Shown one piece after another: positions 1-6,623 of a DNA stretch of 22,083 bases. The DNA lies in assembly GCA_947177925.1 (NCBI GenBank), contig CAMWWJ010000013.1:1-22083 (forward strand), given 5' to 3'. This DNA comes from an uncultured Lachnospiraceae bacterium. Its GTDB lineage: Bacteria; Bacillota; Clostridia; Lachnospirales; Lachnospiraceae. Position numbers and translations under genes: made by a program. Each line of letters begins with the position of its first letter. The stretch's first letter is position 1. Below the pieces are notes generated by a model, which made no database searches, was not told the origin of the DNA, and saw only the letters and a program-made list of their open reading frames with translations.

Positions 1-57
1 GGCGGGGACTGGAAGAGCTTGAAGGATTATCAGCATTTTCAGAAGGAGTTGGAATAA
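1..57 (+). CDS. C-terminal fragment of a plus-strand gene (unidentified)
   Basis: Frame 1 is open from the window edge for 18 codons and ends in tandem stops TAA TAG. The visible tail reads GGDWKSLKDYQHFQKELE, a polar, lysine- and glutamate-rich end as is common for bacterial proteins. It points towards the minus-strand gene at 198-1304, and the shared hairpin at 136-171 lies between them, which fits convergent genes. Too little is visible to name a family. Frame 3 is also open (to about 125), so the frame choice rests on the double stop and the position of the terminator. Confidence 0.45.
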   Translation, partial: GGDWKSLKDYQHFQKELE

Positions 58-135
58 TAGTGGAATGCAATAACTTTTTTGGTGCTTGCTTCCGACAAAG
101 TGGAAAACATATCATATTTTTTGGGTAAAAAAATC

Positions 136-171
136 AGAAAGCAGTAAACATTTTTTGATTTACTGCTTTCT
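136..171. terminator. Bidirectional intrinsic terminator
   Basis: A perfect 13-bp inverted repeat has arms at 136-148 (AGAAAGCAGTAAA) and 159-171, with a 10-nt loop. On the minus strand it is followed by a T-run (complement of 127-133), which suits the gene ending at 198. On the plus strand it is followed by AATTTTATT, which suits the fragment ending at 57. Confidence 0.85.
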
Positions 172-197
172 AATTTTATTAACAATCAACTACTTTA

Positions 198-1304
198 TTA
201 TATTTCTAAATATATTCCTGTCCGTACTGCATATCTCCAACTAAATGAATATTGGAGTTTTACTAATATTGCCGACTGTATAAGTCCAGTCCCACCATAT
301 ACAAAAAAAGGAATAACAGATACACATAATCCCATCAACGAAACACTTCCACAAATTGCACTAATAATAGTTGTTGCCACAATACTAATAACAGTTTTTG
401 TAACATTCTCATCAAAGTCTTTATAAAAGTTTAGTGCCTCTAATCGACTTGACACATAATCTAAAGTTCCTTGTGTCAATTCCTCATCATTGGAAGCAGT
501 AGTATGATGTTCCACTATATATGACTTAACCAAAGGTAAAATACTGTTAAGTGCATCTGCCGTATTATACCCATTAAGTTTTATCATTGTAATCTCGTTT
601 ATGTTTTCTGATATTGTTTGATCAACTGTATTTATTGCATTCACACTAGAAATATAATCAATATCAGAATATAAAGCACATCCCAGACCTGCTAATGCAT
701 TTGCCCAATTTGATAATTTTGCACTTAATAAGAACTGATCATATGCGCTAATATCGCTACTTGAAATAATATATGGCAAATCATTTGCTGTTGGCGCCCG
801 TCCGGGACCATCTATATAATGTGATAAATATAAATATGTCAAATAATTTCCGAAATTCTCCCCATCTACTGAATTTCCCTCATAATAATCGGAGCGAAAA
901 TATCTCAATGCCACACCATATATGTTCTGAATGCGTTGTTTTTGAACTTCACTGGTCTCTGGCGGATTCCCATCATAACTGGCATAAGTTACTATATCAT
1001 AATCGGAATTATTTTCTGGATATCCCATAACAAAATTTCCATCAAAAGGAATTGTATCTACCTGTGTCACACTATAAAACTCACTTTCCCTTGCTGAAAG
1101 CTGAAATATTTCATTTATTTCACTATCATTTAATCCCAAACTTTCCAATTGCAATACAATACTATCCATACCTTTTAAAATATTACCTAACTGTTCTTCA
1201 CTAATTTGATTACTATTTGAAGCATTCACATTTACAGATTGAATAACGATAAGGCATAATGTCATTACAATCGAAAGTATCCTTTTACCAATTTTACTTC
1301 TCAT
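198..1304 (-). CDS. Secreted or surface protein of unknown function
   Basis: A 368-residue protein that I do not recognise. It has a clear Sec signal peptide: basic start MRSKIGKR, hydrophobic core at about residues 9-22, and likely cleavage after NVNA near residue 28. The middle is polar, acidic and rich in Tyr, Ser and Asn (about 30-300), with aromatic segments such as NYLTYLYLSHYIDGPGRAP near 153-171. A long hydrophobic, glycine-containing stretch follows at about 304-348, so the product may be anchored by its C-terminus or insert into membranes. The ATG has TAGGAG about 9 nt upstream. The gene starts only 5 nt after the stop of the 176-residue membrane protein gene, so the two are probably translated together. 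The perfect hairpin at 136-171 closes the unit. Composition is AT-rich compared with the ribosomal genes, suggesting accessory DNA. A bacteriocin-like or toxin role would be speculation. Confidence 0.85.
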   Translation of the reverse strand: MRSKIGKRILSIVMTLCLIVIQSVNVNASNSNQISEEQLGNILKGMDSIVLQLESLGLNDSEINEIFQLSARESEFYSVTQVDTIPFDGNFVMGYPENNSDYDIVTYASYDGNPPETSEVQKQRIQNIYGVALRYFRSDYYEGNSVDGENFGNYLTYLYLSHYIDGPGRAPTANDLPYIISSSDISAYDQFLLSAKLSNWANALAGLGCALYSDIDYISSVNAINTVDQTISENINEITMIKLNGYNTADALNSILPLVKSYIVEHHTTASNDEELTQGTLDYVSSRLEALNFYKDFDENVTKTVISIVATTIISAICGSVSLMGLCVSVIPFFVYGGTGLIQSAILVKLQYSFSWRYAVRTGIYLEI

Positions 1305-1309
1305 AAAAT

Positions 1310-1840
1310 CTATCTCCTATCTAAAGTTTTCTTATACCATCTGTAAGATATTTCATTCAGTAAAAAACCTTTTTTTACTTCTATATATCCCATCGTCTCA
1401 CTATCTAAATATAACCCCCATTGCTTTTTATAGATATGTTTTATTTTTAACCCTTCCAGCTTATATGTCTCGTATATAATCTTATTATTTTGAACAATAT
1501 CATACAAAACATCCTCATTTATTTCTTCTCTTGTATAATACGTCAAAATATATGCTTCATCATCCTCCTCACTCGGAGAACCTATATAATCTTCATTATA
1601 ACTTTCCAATATAAAATAATACACCAGCTTATCAATTGTAGTATCTACTCCTGCCGCTGAACCCATAAACAAACATCCGATTAGAAACACAACTGTCCAA
1701 AAGGAATATATCCCCCAGTAGGCAGCCTTGCTTTTTACTTTTATTTGATCCCTATGTCGCCCGAAGCATATAACGTTTGTTATTTGTCTTGGATAAAAAA
1801 GAATTAGAAAAGCGGAAATAATTATGTAATAAAATTTCAT
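1310..1840 (-). CDS. Small membrane protein of unknown function
   Basis: A 176-residue protein with two hydrophobic segments: residues 1-16, directly at the start, and about 42-64 (YWGIYSFWTVVFLIGCLFMG). The soluble C-terminal part of about 110 residues is acidic and tyrosine-rich, with EEDDEAYILTYYTREE at about 91-106. A GGTGGAG stretch lies just before the ATG, closer than ideal. Its stop codon lies inside the ribosome-binding region of the next gene (198-1304), so it probably forms a two-gene unit with that secreted protein. It could be a partner, transporter accessory or immunity-type protein for its neighbour, but nothing in the sequence proves this. No family recognised. Confidence 0.75.
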   Translation of the reverse strand: MKFYYIIISAFLILFYPRQITNVICFGRHRDQIKVKSKAAYWGIYSFWTVVFLIGCLFMGSAAGVDTTIDKLVYYFILESYNEDYIGSPSEEDDEAYILTYYTREEINEDVLYDIVQNNKIIYETYKLEGLKIKHIYKKQWGLYLDSETMGYIEVKKGFLLNEISYRWYKKTLDRR

Positions 1841-1874
1841 TTCTCCACCCTGCTTTCCGTAATAATCATTCGAT

Positions 1875-1902
1875 ATTATATTTGTTTGTTCCTGTCTGTT
1901 AC
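1875..1902 (-). promoter_or_regulatory. Putative promoter of the 1840-198 gene pair
   Basis: On the minus strand, GTAACA (complement of 1897-1902) and a perfect TATAAT (complement of 1875-1880) are 16 bp apart. The start codon at 1840 is about 35 nt downstream. It lies in the 112-nt spacer after the 255-residue gene, where I see no convincing terminator, so read-through from that gene is also possible. Confidence 0.5.
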
Positions 1903-1952
1903 ACCATTTCTAACATAGTTTTCTGTAATAAACTCTTTAAGGACCGCAAATT

Positions 1953-2720
1953 CTATAGTTCCAGCATTTCTACAAATTCCCGCATTTCTTCCTGCTCGAT
2001 TTTCTCATACCACTGTAACTGATACATCATTCCTCCGTAGAGAAATTGTACAAAATAGCTCTCAGCAGTAGTAGGACCAATCTCCGAATCAGAGGTTTTT
2101 GTTATAGAAGTCGAATTATTTCTTACTATAAAAACAGATGTTCCAAGCTTACTGCTTTCATAAGTATTCATGAGCTCATACTTGGAATCCATAGTAGTAA
2201 TTTGCTCATCCCCTCCTTCAGACTTCCATTTATCCTCAAAAACTTCATCCACAAAAGCAATATCCCCAACTCTGCTTCCGCCCACAAGGGCAAACTGAAC
2301 GTTAATCATATCCGGCATATTGACCTTGGACTCAGGTAGCTCTGATAAAAAATAATATATCATTGCTCTTTCCTCATCCAAAACCTGCAGGCAATAGTTT
2401 TTTCCCTCCTCTCTGCTTATTACCTTAAATGGAAGTGAAACTTTCAATAGTTTTATACCAAGCTCCTGTTCCATGGCTTCCATATCCTCGTATTGCTTTC
2501 CCCTCCAGGTTCCCTCCTCTGTTGTTGCTTCGTCTGTATAATCCGGAAGCTTCATGGAAATGCCCTTTCCTTCACCCATAACATATTCCTGCTGATTTAT
2601 AGTAAAACTGCCACAAAGTGTATTTTCTTCCCGTTGATTTTGAAGATATGCCATACCGATGCTTATAAATGCCAAAACAACAATACTGCCAAGAATAATC
2701 CATTTTCCTTTACTTCTCAT
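1953..2720 (-). CDS. Membrane-anchored extracytoplasmic protein of unknown function
   Basis: A 255-residue protein with a basic start (MRSKGK) and one hydrophobic segment at about residues 7-26, read as an uncleaved signal anchor. No lipobox is seen at the segment's end; the first cysteine, C36, lies too far downstream. The remaining 230 residues would be outside the cell: mixed polar, with an acidic stretch (YTDEATTEEGTW, 61-72) and a C-terminal segment of tyrosines and tryptophan followed by a helix (EEMREFVEMLEL). This ending resembles the final strand-helix of DUF4367-type exported Firmicutes domains, but the resemblance is by eye only. AAGGAGG at 2729-2735 is 8 nt before the ATG. A promoter at 2799-2827 and a direct repeat just upstream of it suggest its own regulation. 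Confidence 0.8.
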   Translation of the reverse strand: MRSKGKWIILGSIVVLAFISIGMAYLQNQREENTLCGSFTINQQEYVMGEGKGISMKLPDYTDEATTEEGTWRGKQYEDMEAMEQELGIKLLKVSLPFKVISREEGKNYCLQVLDEERAMIYYFLSELPESKVNMPDMINVQFALVGGSRVGDIAFVDEVFEDKWKSEGGDEQITTMDSKYELMNTYESSKLGTSVFIVRNNSTSITKTSDSEIGPTTAESYFVQFLYGGMMYQLQWYEKIEQEEMREFVEMLEL

Positions 2721-2798
2721 TTAGAAATCCTCCTTGCAAGATAACCCCTAATACCTTTCTAAAAAAGCTTATATGCCTATAATTTCTTATTTAAAACA

Positions 2799-2827
2799 AA
2801 CATAGAATATATTCCTAACCACGTCAA
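2799..2827 (-). promoter_or_regulatory. Putative promoter of the 255-residue protein gene
   Basis: On the minus strand, TTGACG (complement of 2822-2827) and TATGTT (complement of 2799-2804) are exactly 17 bp apart. That is 5/6 and 4/6 matches to the housekeeping consensus. The expected start of transcription near 2792 gives a leader of about 70 nt to the ATG at 2720. Confidence 0.55.
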
Positions 2828-2834
2828 GTCTTTA

Positions 2835-2862
2835 GGGAAGTTCGGTAATTTTCCGGGAAGTT
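2835..2862. repeat. Direct repeat GGGAAGTT x2 upstream of a promoter
   Basis: GGGAAGTT occurs at 2835-2842 and 2855-2862, exactly 20 bp apart (about two helical turns). The inner copy lies 7 bp upstream of the -35 box at 2822-2827. Spacing and position fit a site for a dimeric transcription factor such as a response regulator. Confidence 0.45.
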
Positions 2863-2867
2863 TAGTA

Positions 2868-2925
2868 AAATAAAAAATACCATACAGCAGTCCTGAATCA
2901 TATAAACATCTAATTCATACTGCTG
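2868..2925 (-). terminator. Hairpin with delayed U-tract, possible second terminator of the superoperon
   Basis: Read on the minus strand, CAGCAGT (2919-2925) pairs with ACTGCTG (2885-2891), and inside it TGAAT (2913-2917) pairs with ATTCA (2894-2898). About 6 nt further on comes a run of T (complement of 2872-2877). It could stop read-through past rplQ. The rest of the 2721-3264 gap holds the promoter and repeat described separately, the first rplQ terminator, and no convincing gene. Confidence 0.45.
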
Positions 2926-3130
2926 CACGGTAACCTTTCCCCAGTCCGTTATTATTTACTTTTAAAATAAAATAGCAGCCAAATCCTCCATCCCCTTTTG
3001 AACAGTTTGCATTATTCAATATGGCATAATATTACCAATACTGTCACGAAATCATGTACATAATACCAATCTTGTATAGGAAAACGTTTACCCAAAAAAG
3101 TTTTAAAAGAAAGATTTGCTTTTTCTCCAG

Positions 3131-3176
3131 TCAAACTAAAAGACAGCTGCCAAAGTTTTCACTCTAACAACTGTCT
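3131..3176 (-). terminator. Terminator downstream of rplQ
   Basis: On the minus strand, AGACAGTTG (complement of 3168-3176) pairs with CAGCTGTCT (complement of 3141-3149) across 9 bp including one G-U pair, followed by TTTAGTTT. The G-U pair forms only in the minus-strand RNA, which supports this direction. It lies about 90 nt past the rplQ stop and likely ends the superoperon. Confidence 0.6.
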
Positions 3177-3264
3177 AAAATCTTATCACTATCTTTTTAT
3201 TTCTGTTCCTTATAAGCAGTTACTTATAAATGGCCTATCTCCTGATTGAAACATGTCTGGGCAC

Positions 3265-3870
3265 TTACACTAACTCAAGAACAACTTCCATAGCAGCATC
3301 GCCCTTACGCTGTTTAATCTTGATGATACGTGTATAACCACCCTTACGGTCAACGTACTTTGGAGCGATTTCATCAAACAACTTTGCAACTAAATCAACA
3401 TTCTTTGTTTCTTTCTTTCTTCCTGCATTCTTTTCCGGAACTTCTACTACAGGATTTAAAACTTTCAACATCTGTCTTCTTGCATGAAGTCTGCTTGGCA
3501 GATCTTTCTTGATTTCCTTTTCCACTTCATCAAAAACAGTTACGGTCACACCGTTTTCCATTCTGATGATTTTGCCGTCTTTGTCACGGTGTGTTTCGGA
3601 AAGAACTGCTCCGGATTTCTTATCAACAATCTGCTTCACTCTCTTACCATCTTTGTCCTTGCGGGCAACCTTAGTGATTACCTTTACGGTTTCGAAGTTA
3701 TCTTTTTCTTTTACTGCCATTGCAATGATGCCTTCAGCAATCTTCTGAACTTCCTTTGCCTTTGCTTCTGTTGTAATGATCTTTCCATGGTATAAAAGTG
3801 CTGTTACCTGGTTTCTAAGTAATGCTTTTCTCTGAGCAGAGGTTCTGCCCAGCTTTCTGTATTTTGCCAT
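3265..3870 (-). CDS. rplQ: Large-subunit ribosomal protein bL17, with a large internal insertion
   Basis: bL17 is a 50S protein at the outer face near the exit-tunnel side. The start (MAKYRKLGRTSAQRKALLRNQ), the LHARRQ motif at 128-133 and the C-terminal GGYTRIIKIKQRKGDAAMEV at 177-196 are typical. At 201 residues it is far longer than the roughly 115-130 of E. coli or B. subtilis L17. The extra material is an insertion at about residues 55-124, between IIAMAVKE and SRLHARRQ. It contains two DKDGK motifs (72-76, 96-100) and alternating hydrophobic/polar segments that look like beta-hairpins. The frame is uninterrupted and both flanks align, so this is a true in-frame insertion and not a fusion or error. 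A GGAGG lies before the ATG. It is the last gene of the superoperon, as usual after rpoA. Confidence 0.97.
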   Translation of the reverse strand: MAKYRKLGRTSAQRKALLRNQVTALLYHGKIITTEAKAKEVQKIAEGIIAMAVKEKDNFETVKVITKVARKDKDGKRVKQIVDKKSGAVLSETHRDKDGKIIRMENGVTVTVFDEVEKEIKKDLPSRLHARRQMLKVLNPVVEVPEKNAGRKKETKNVDLVAKLFDEIAPKYVDRKGGYTRIIKIKQRKGDAAMEVVLELV

Positions 3871-3904
3871 TTTCTATATCCTCCATTCATGGTTTCATCC
3901 GGCC

Positions 3905-3981
3905 ACGCCTTTTGGTCTTACTTACCGGACAAATTATCGTTGCCACTTATGAGTCCACACACCGGCGCCCTTTGGTCTTAC
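3905..3981. repeat. Direct repeat in the rpoA-rplQ spacer
   Basis: Two copies of a 17-nt unit, CGCC(T/C)TTTGGTCTTAC with small differences, lie at 3905-3921 and 3965-3981, offset by exactly 60 bp. Each is beside pairing sequence: TCCGG/CCGGA at 3898-3902 and 3925-3929 surrounds the first, and AGTCCA/TGGACT at 3952-3957 and 4012-4017 surrounds the second. The 189-nt spacer may thus fold into two similar domains in the mRNA. Confidence 0.5.
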
Positions 3982-4059
3982 CCTGTATGCTTTTCACAAA
4001 TCAATTTCCACTGGACTTAACTTATATTTCCTATTTATAAGCTATAAGCCAGCCTCTGC

Positions 4060-5019
4060 CTACTCATCACCTACGTTTAACTGTAAGCCAAGTTCCTTTA
4101 ACTTCGTCAATACTTCTTCTAAGGATTTGCGTCCTAAGTTACGAACCTTCATCATATCGTCAGAAGTCTTATTGGTCAATTCTTCTACTGTATTGATGCC
4201 GGCTCTCTTCAAGCAGTTGTATGAACGAACAGAAAGCTCTAATTCATCAATGCTCATTTCCAGTACTTTTTCTTTTTCATCGTCTTCCTTCTCTACCATG
4301 ACCTCTGCTGTCTTGGCATTTTCAGATAACTCGATGAATAAGCCTAAATGCTCGCTTAAAACCTTTGCAGCAAGGCTCACTGCCTCATCCGGAGCTAATG
4401 TTCCGTTTGTATATACATCTAAAGTAAGCTTATCGTAATCTGTGATTTGGCCTACACGGGTATTTTCTACGGTAAGATTTACTCTTTCTACAGGTGTGTA
4501 AATAGAGTCCACTGCAATCACACCAATTGGTAAGTCGTCACTTTTGTTCTTATCAGCACTTACATAGCCTCTGCCTTTTGTAATGGTAAATTCCATGTAT
4601 AATTTGCTGTCTTTTCCACCGCTAAGAGTAGCGATTACCTGATCCGGATTCATGATTTCAATATCAGAATCCACCTGAATGTCAGAAGCTCTTACTATAC
4701 CTTCGCCTTCAAACTCAATATATGCGGTCTTAGGCTCATTGGTAGCACAGGTATTCTTGATAGCCAGGCTCTTTAAATTCATGACGATTTCTGTCACATC
4801 TTCCTTGACACCGGGAATGGAACTGAATTCATGCAGCACACCGTCAATCTTTACCTGACTGACCGCAGCACCGGGCAAAGAAGAAAGCATGATTCTTCTT
4901 AATGAATTACCAAGTGTAATGCCATATCCTCTTTCCAAAGGCTCTACTACAAATCTGCCATACCTTTTATCTTCAGAGATTTCTGCAACCTCAATGTTAG
5001 GTCTTTCAAAATCAAACAC
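4060..5019 (-). CDS. rpoA: DNA-directed RNA polymerase alpha subunit
   Basis: Alpha dimerises to seed RNA polymerase assembly, and its C-terminal domain contacts DNA and activators. I place the start at the GTG at 5019 (FDFERPNIE..., 319 residues). The ribosome binding site AAGGAGGG (5028-5035) is 8 nt from this GTG but only 2 nt from the in-frame TTG at 5025. With this start, the DNA-contact residues fall at R265, N268 and NLGRKS 294-299, the same numbers as in E. coli. The N-terminal domain carries the expected FVVEPLERGYGITLGNSLRR segment (about 23-42). The C-terminal domain spans about 247-315 after an acidic linker (KEDDEKEK). It sits between rpsD and rplQ, the standard Firmicutes order. 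Confidence 0.98.
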   Translation of the reverse strand: MFDFERPNIEVAEISEDKRYGRFVVEPLERGYGITLGNSLRRIMLSSLPGAAVSQVKIDGVLHEFSSIPGVKEDVTEIVMNLKSLAIKNTCATNEPKTAYIEFEGEGIVRASDIQVDSDIEIMNPDQVIATLSGGKDSKLYMEFTITKGRGYVSADKNKSDDLPIGVIAVDSIYTPVERVNLTVENTRVGQITDYDKLTLDVYTNGTLAPDEAVSLAAKVLSEHLGLFIELSENAKTAEVMVEKEDDEKEKVLEMSIDELELSVRSYNCLKRAGINTVEELTNKTSDDMMKVRNLGRKSLEEVLTKLKELGLQLNVGDE

Positions 5020-5060
5020 TGCCAATACCCTCCTTACAATTATCGTTATTAACTGCCATC

Positions 5061-5100
5061 AGCCAACAGGCTGCCGTACTTTCCGGCAGGACTGTCAGCT
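5061..5100 (-). other. Long hairpin in the rpsD-rpoA spacer
   Basis: In the minus-strand RNA, AGCUGACAG pairs with CUGUUGGCU (9 bp, two G-U), then a small internal loop (UC/C), then CUGCCG pairs with CGGCAG (6 bp) around a 7-nt loop. Arms are at 5061-5069/5092-5100 and 5071-5076/5084-5089. No U-tract follows, so it is not a standard terminator. It lies about 40 nt before the rpoA start. Confidence 0.6.
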
Positions 5101-5136
5101 CAAATCACATACTCAAAATATCAATCACAGGTTTTA

Positions 5137-5730
5137 TTATTTAGAATATAATTCGACGATAAGCATTTCGTCAACAGGTACGTCAATGATTTCTCTTGTA
5201 GGAAGCTCTTTTACGGTTCCCTTCAGACCTTCCAAATCCTGATCCAACCATTCCGGAACCAGTCTTCCTCCAGTCACTTCAACGATATCTTTGTATCTTT
5301 GTAAGCTCTTGGATTTTTCTCTGATTTCGATTACATCACCAGCTTTTACCAGATAAGACGGAATATTTACAGACTTGCCGTTTACCAATACGTGCTTGTG
5401 TCCAACAACCTGTCTTGCCTCTCTTCTGGTTCTGGCAAATCCTAAACGAAAAATAACGTTGTCAAGTCTGCTTTCCAGAATGATCATAAGGTTTTCACCT
5501 GTCATTCCCTTCATTCTGTCAGCTCTTTCATAATAATTTCTGAAAGGCTTTTCCAGAACGCCGTAGATGAATTTTGCTTTCTGCTTCTCTCTTAACTGGA
5601 GACCATACTCACTTACCTTCTTGTTTGCTCTGTTTAAAGTTCTATTGGATTTTTTGTCATATCCTAAATAACTTGGTTCTAATCCAAGAGATCTGCATCT
5701 CTTAAGAACAGGAACTCTGTTTACTGCCAT
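5137..5730 (-). CDS. rpsD: Small-subunit ribosomal protein uS4
   Basis: uS4 is a primary 16S rRNA binder that nucleates 30S assembly, and in several bacteria it also represses ribosomal operons. At 197 residues it has normal length. The S4 RNA-binding domain is at about 90-150 (RLDNVIFRLGFARTRREARQ at 88-107, then HVLVNGKSVNIPSYLVKAGD). The N-terminal region has only one cysteine (KRCRSLG), so this is the zinc-free form. The start MAVNRVPVLKRCRSLG is the Clostridia style. GGAGG lies about 9 nt before the ATG. Its location between rpsK and rpoA matches clostridial operons; in B. subtilis it stands alone. Confidence 0.98.
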   Translation of the reverse strand: MAVNRVPVLKRCRSLGLEPSYLGYDKKSNRTLNRANKKVSEYGLQLREKQKAKFIYGVLEKPFRNYYERADRMKGMTGENLMIILESRLDNVIFRLGFARTRREARQVVGHKHVLVNGKSVNIPSYLVKAGDVIEIREKSKSLQRYKDIVEVTGGRLVPEWLDQDLEGLKGTVKELPTREIIDVPVDEMLIVELYSK

Positions 5731-5763
5731 TTCTTTGTCCTCCTACTATTGTTTACAGCATTT

Positions 5764-5778
5764 AGGGCTTTCTGCCCT
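5764..5778 (-). other. Short hairpin in the rpsK-rpsD spacer
   Basis: AGGGC (5764-5768) and GCCCT (5774-5778) enclose a 5-nt loop, with possible extension by GCA/TGC outside. No U-tract follows on the minus strand. It lies in the 86-nt spacer just upstream of rpsD; role unknown. Confidence 0.4.
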
Positions 5779-5816
5779 CTGCTTTCTTCCAACATGCTTT
5801 CTTGTTTGCTATATCA

Positions 5817-6215
5817 TTATACACGACGACGCTTTGGTGGGCGGCATCCATTATGTGGTACTGGTGTTACATCACGGATACTTGTTACTTCAAGGCCGCA
5901 AGCCTGTAATGCACGGATTGCTGCTTCTCTACCTGAACCCGGTCCCTTGACCATTACGTCAACTGATTTCAGACCATGTATCAATGCTGCCTTTGTAGCA
6001 GTTTCTGCTGCCATCTGAGCTGCATATGGAGTAGATTTCCTTGAACCTCTAAATCCAAGACCGCCTGCACTTGCCCAGCTAAGAGCATTTCCTTCTGTAT
6101 CTGTCAATGTAACAATTGTATTGTTAAATGAAGATTGGATGTGTGCTTGTCCCCGTTCAACGTTTTTCTTTACGCGCTTTTTTGTTACTTTCTTTGTCGC
6201 AACTTTTTTAGCCAT
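5817..6215 (-). CDS. rpsK: Small-subunit ribosomal protein uS11
   Basis: uS11 lies on the 30S platform near the E site and the Shine-Dalgarno helix. The 132-residue protein has the lysine-rich start (MAKKVATKKVTKKRVKKN), the core GQAHIQSSFNNTIVTLTD at 22-39, and the conserved C-terminus with IRDVTPVPHNGCRPPKRRRV (113-132). Length and motifs are ordinary. It follows rpsM by 39 nt and precedes rpsD. Confidence 0.98.
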   Translation of the reverse strand: MAKKVATKKVTKKRVKKNVERGQAHIQSSFNNTIVTLTDTEGNALSWASAGGLGFRGSRKSTPYAAQMAAETATKAALIHGLKSVDVMVKGPGSGREAAIRALQACGLEVTSIRDVTPVPHNGCRPPKRRRV

Positions 6216-6254
6216 CTAAACTAACCTACTTTCTTTTCAATCTCAATCATTGTG

Positions 6255-6623
6255 TTATTTTTTCTTATTTGCTACTGTTCTCTTAGGACCTTTTCTGGTT
6301 CTTGCGTTTGTCTTTGTCTTCTGACCACGAACCGGAAGTCCTTTTCTGTGACGGATTCCTCTATAGCATCCGATTTCCTGTAATCTCTTGATGTTAAGAG
6401 CAACTTCTCTTCTCAAATCACCCTCAACTACCTGAGTTTCATCGATTACTGCACTGATTCTCTTTACTTCATCATCTGTTAATTCTCTGACACGAGTGTC
6501 AGGATTAACCTTTGCTTCTGCCAAAATACGGTTAGAGCTTACTCTACCGATACCGTAGATATAAGTTAATCCGATTTCAACACGTTTGTCTCTAGGTAAA
6601 TCAACACCTGCAATACGAGCCAT
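6255..6623 (-). CDS. rpsM: Small-subunit ribosomal protein uS13
   Basis: uS13 is in the 30S head and contacts the 50S subunit and P-site tRNA. The frame stays open 14 codons upstream (to 6665), but the start is set at the ATG at 6623. GGAGGA at 6631-6636 is correctly spaced for it, and the family begins MARIAGVDLPRDKRVEIGLTY. With this start the protein has 122 residues, the usual size. The basic tail (GQKTKTNARTRKGPKRTVAN) that reaches the decoding region is intact. It is separated from rpmJ by a long structured spacer, described separately. Confidence 0.98.
   Translation of the reverse strand: MARIAGVDLPRDKRVEIGLTYIYGIGRVSSNRILAEAKVNPDTRVRELTDDEVKRISAVIDETQVVEGDLRREVALNIKRLQEIGCYRGIRHRKGLPVRGQKTKTNARTRKGPKRTVANKKK

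Noticed and set aside
1..12. Similarity of the window start (GGCGGGGACT) to the end of the palindromic repeats
   Set aside because: Too short, lacks the GAT, and lies in a likely coding end.
773..1030. 85-codon plus-strand open frame opposite the secreted-protein gene
   Set aside because: Antisense shadow without ribosome binding site; the minus-strand frame has a signal peptide, coupling and a terminator.
2962..3012. Short minus-strand frame MQTVQKGMEDLAAILF
   Set aside because: Only 16 codons, no clear ribosome binding site, preceded by a stop; could be a gene remnant, but nothing supports it.
5816..5821. TATAAT on the minus strand at the end of rpsK
   Set aside because: No -35 at a suitable distance and no TGn extension; likely chance at the stop codon.
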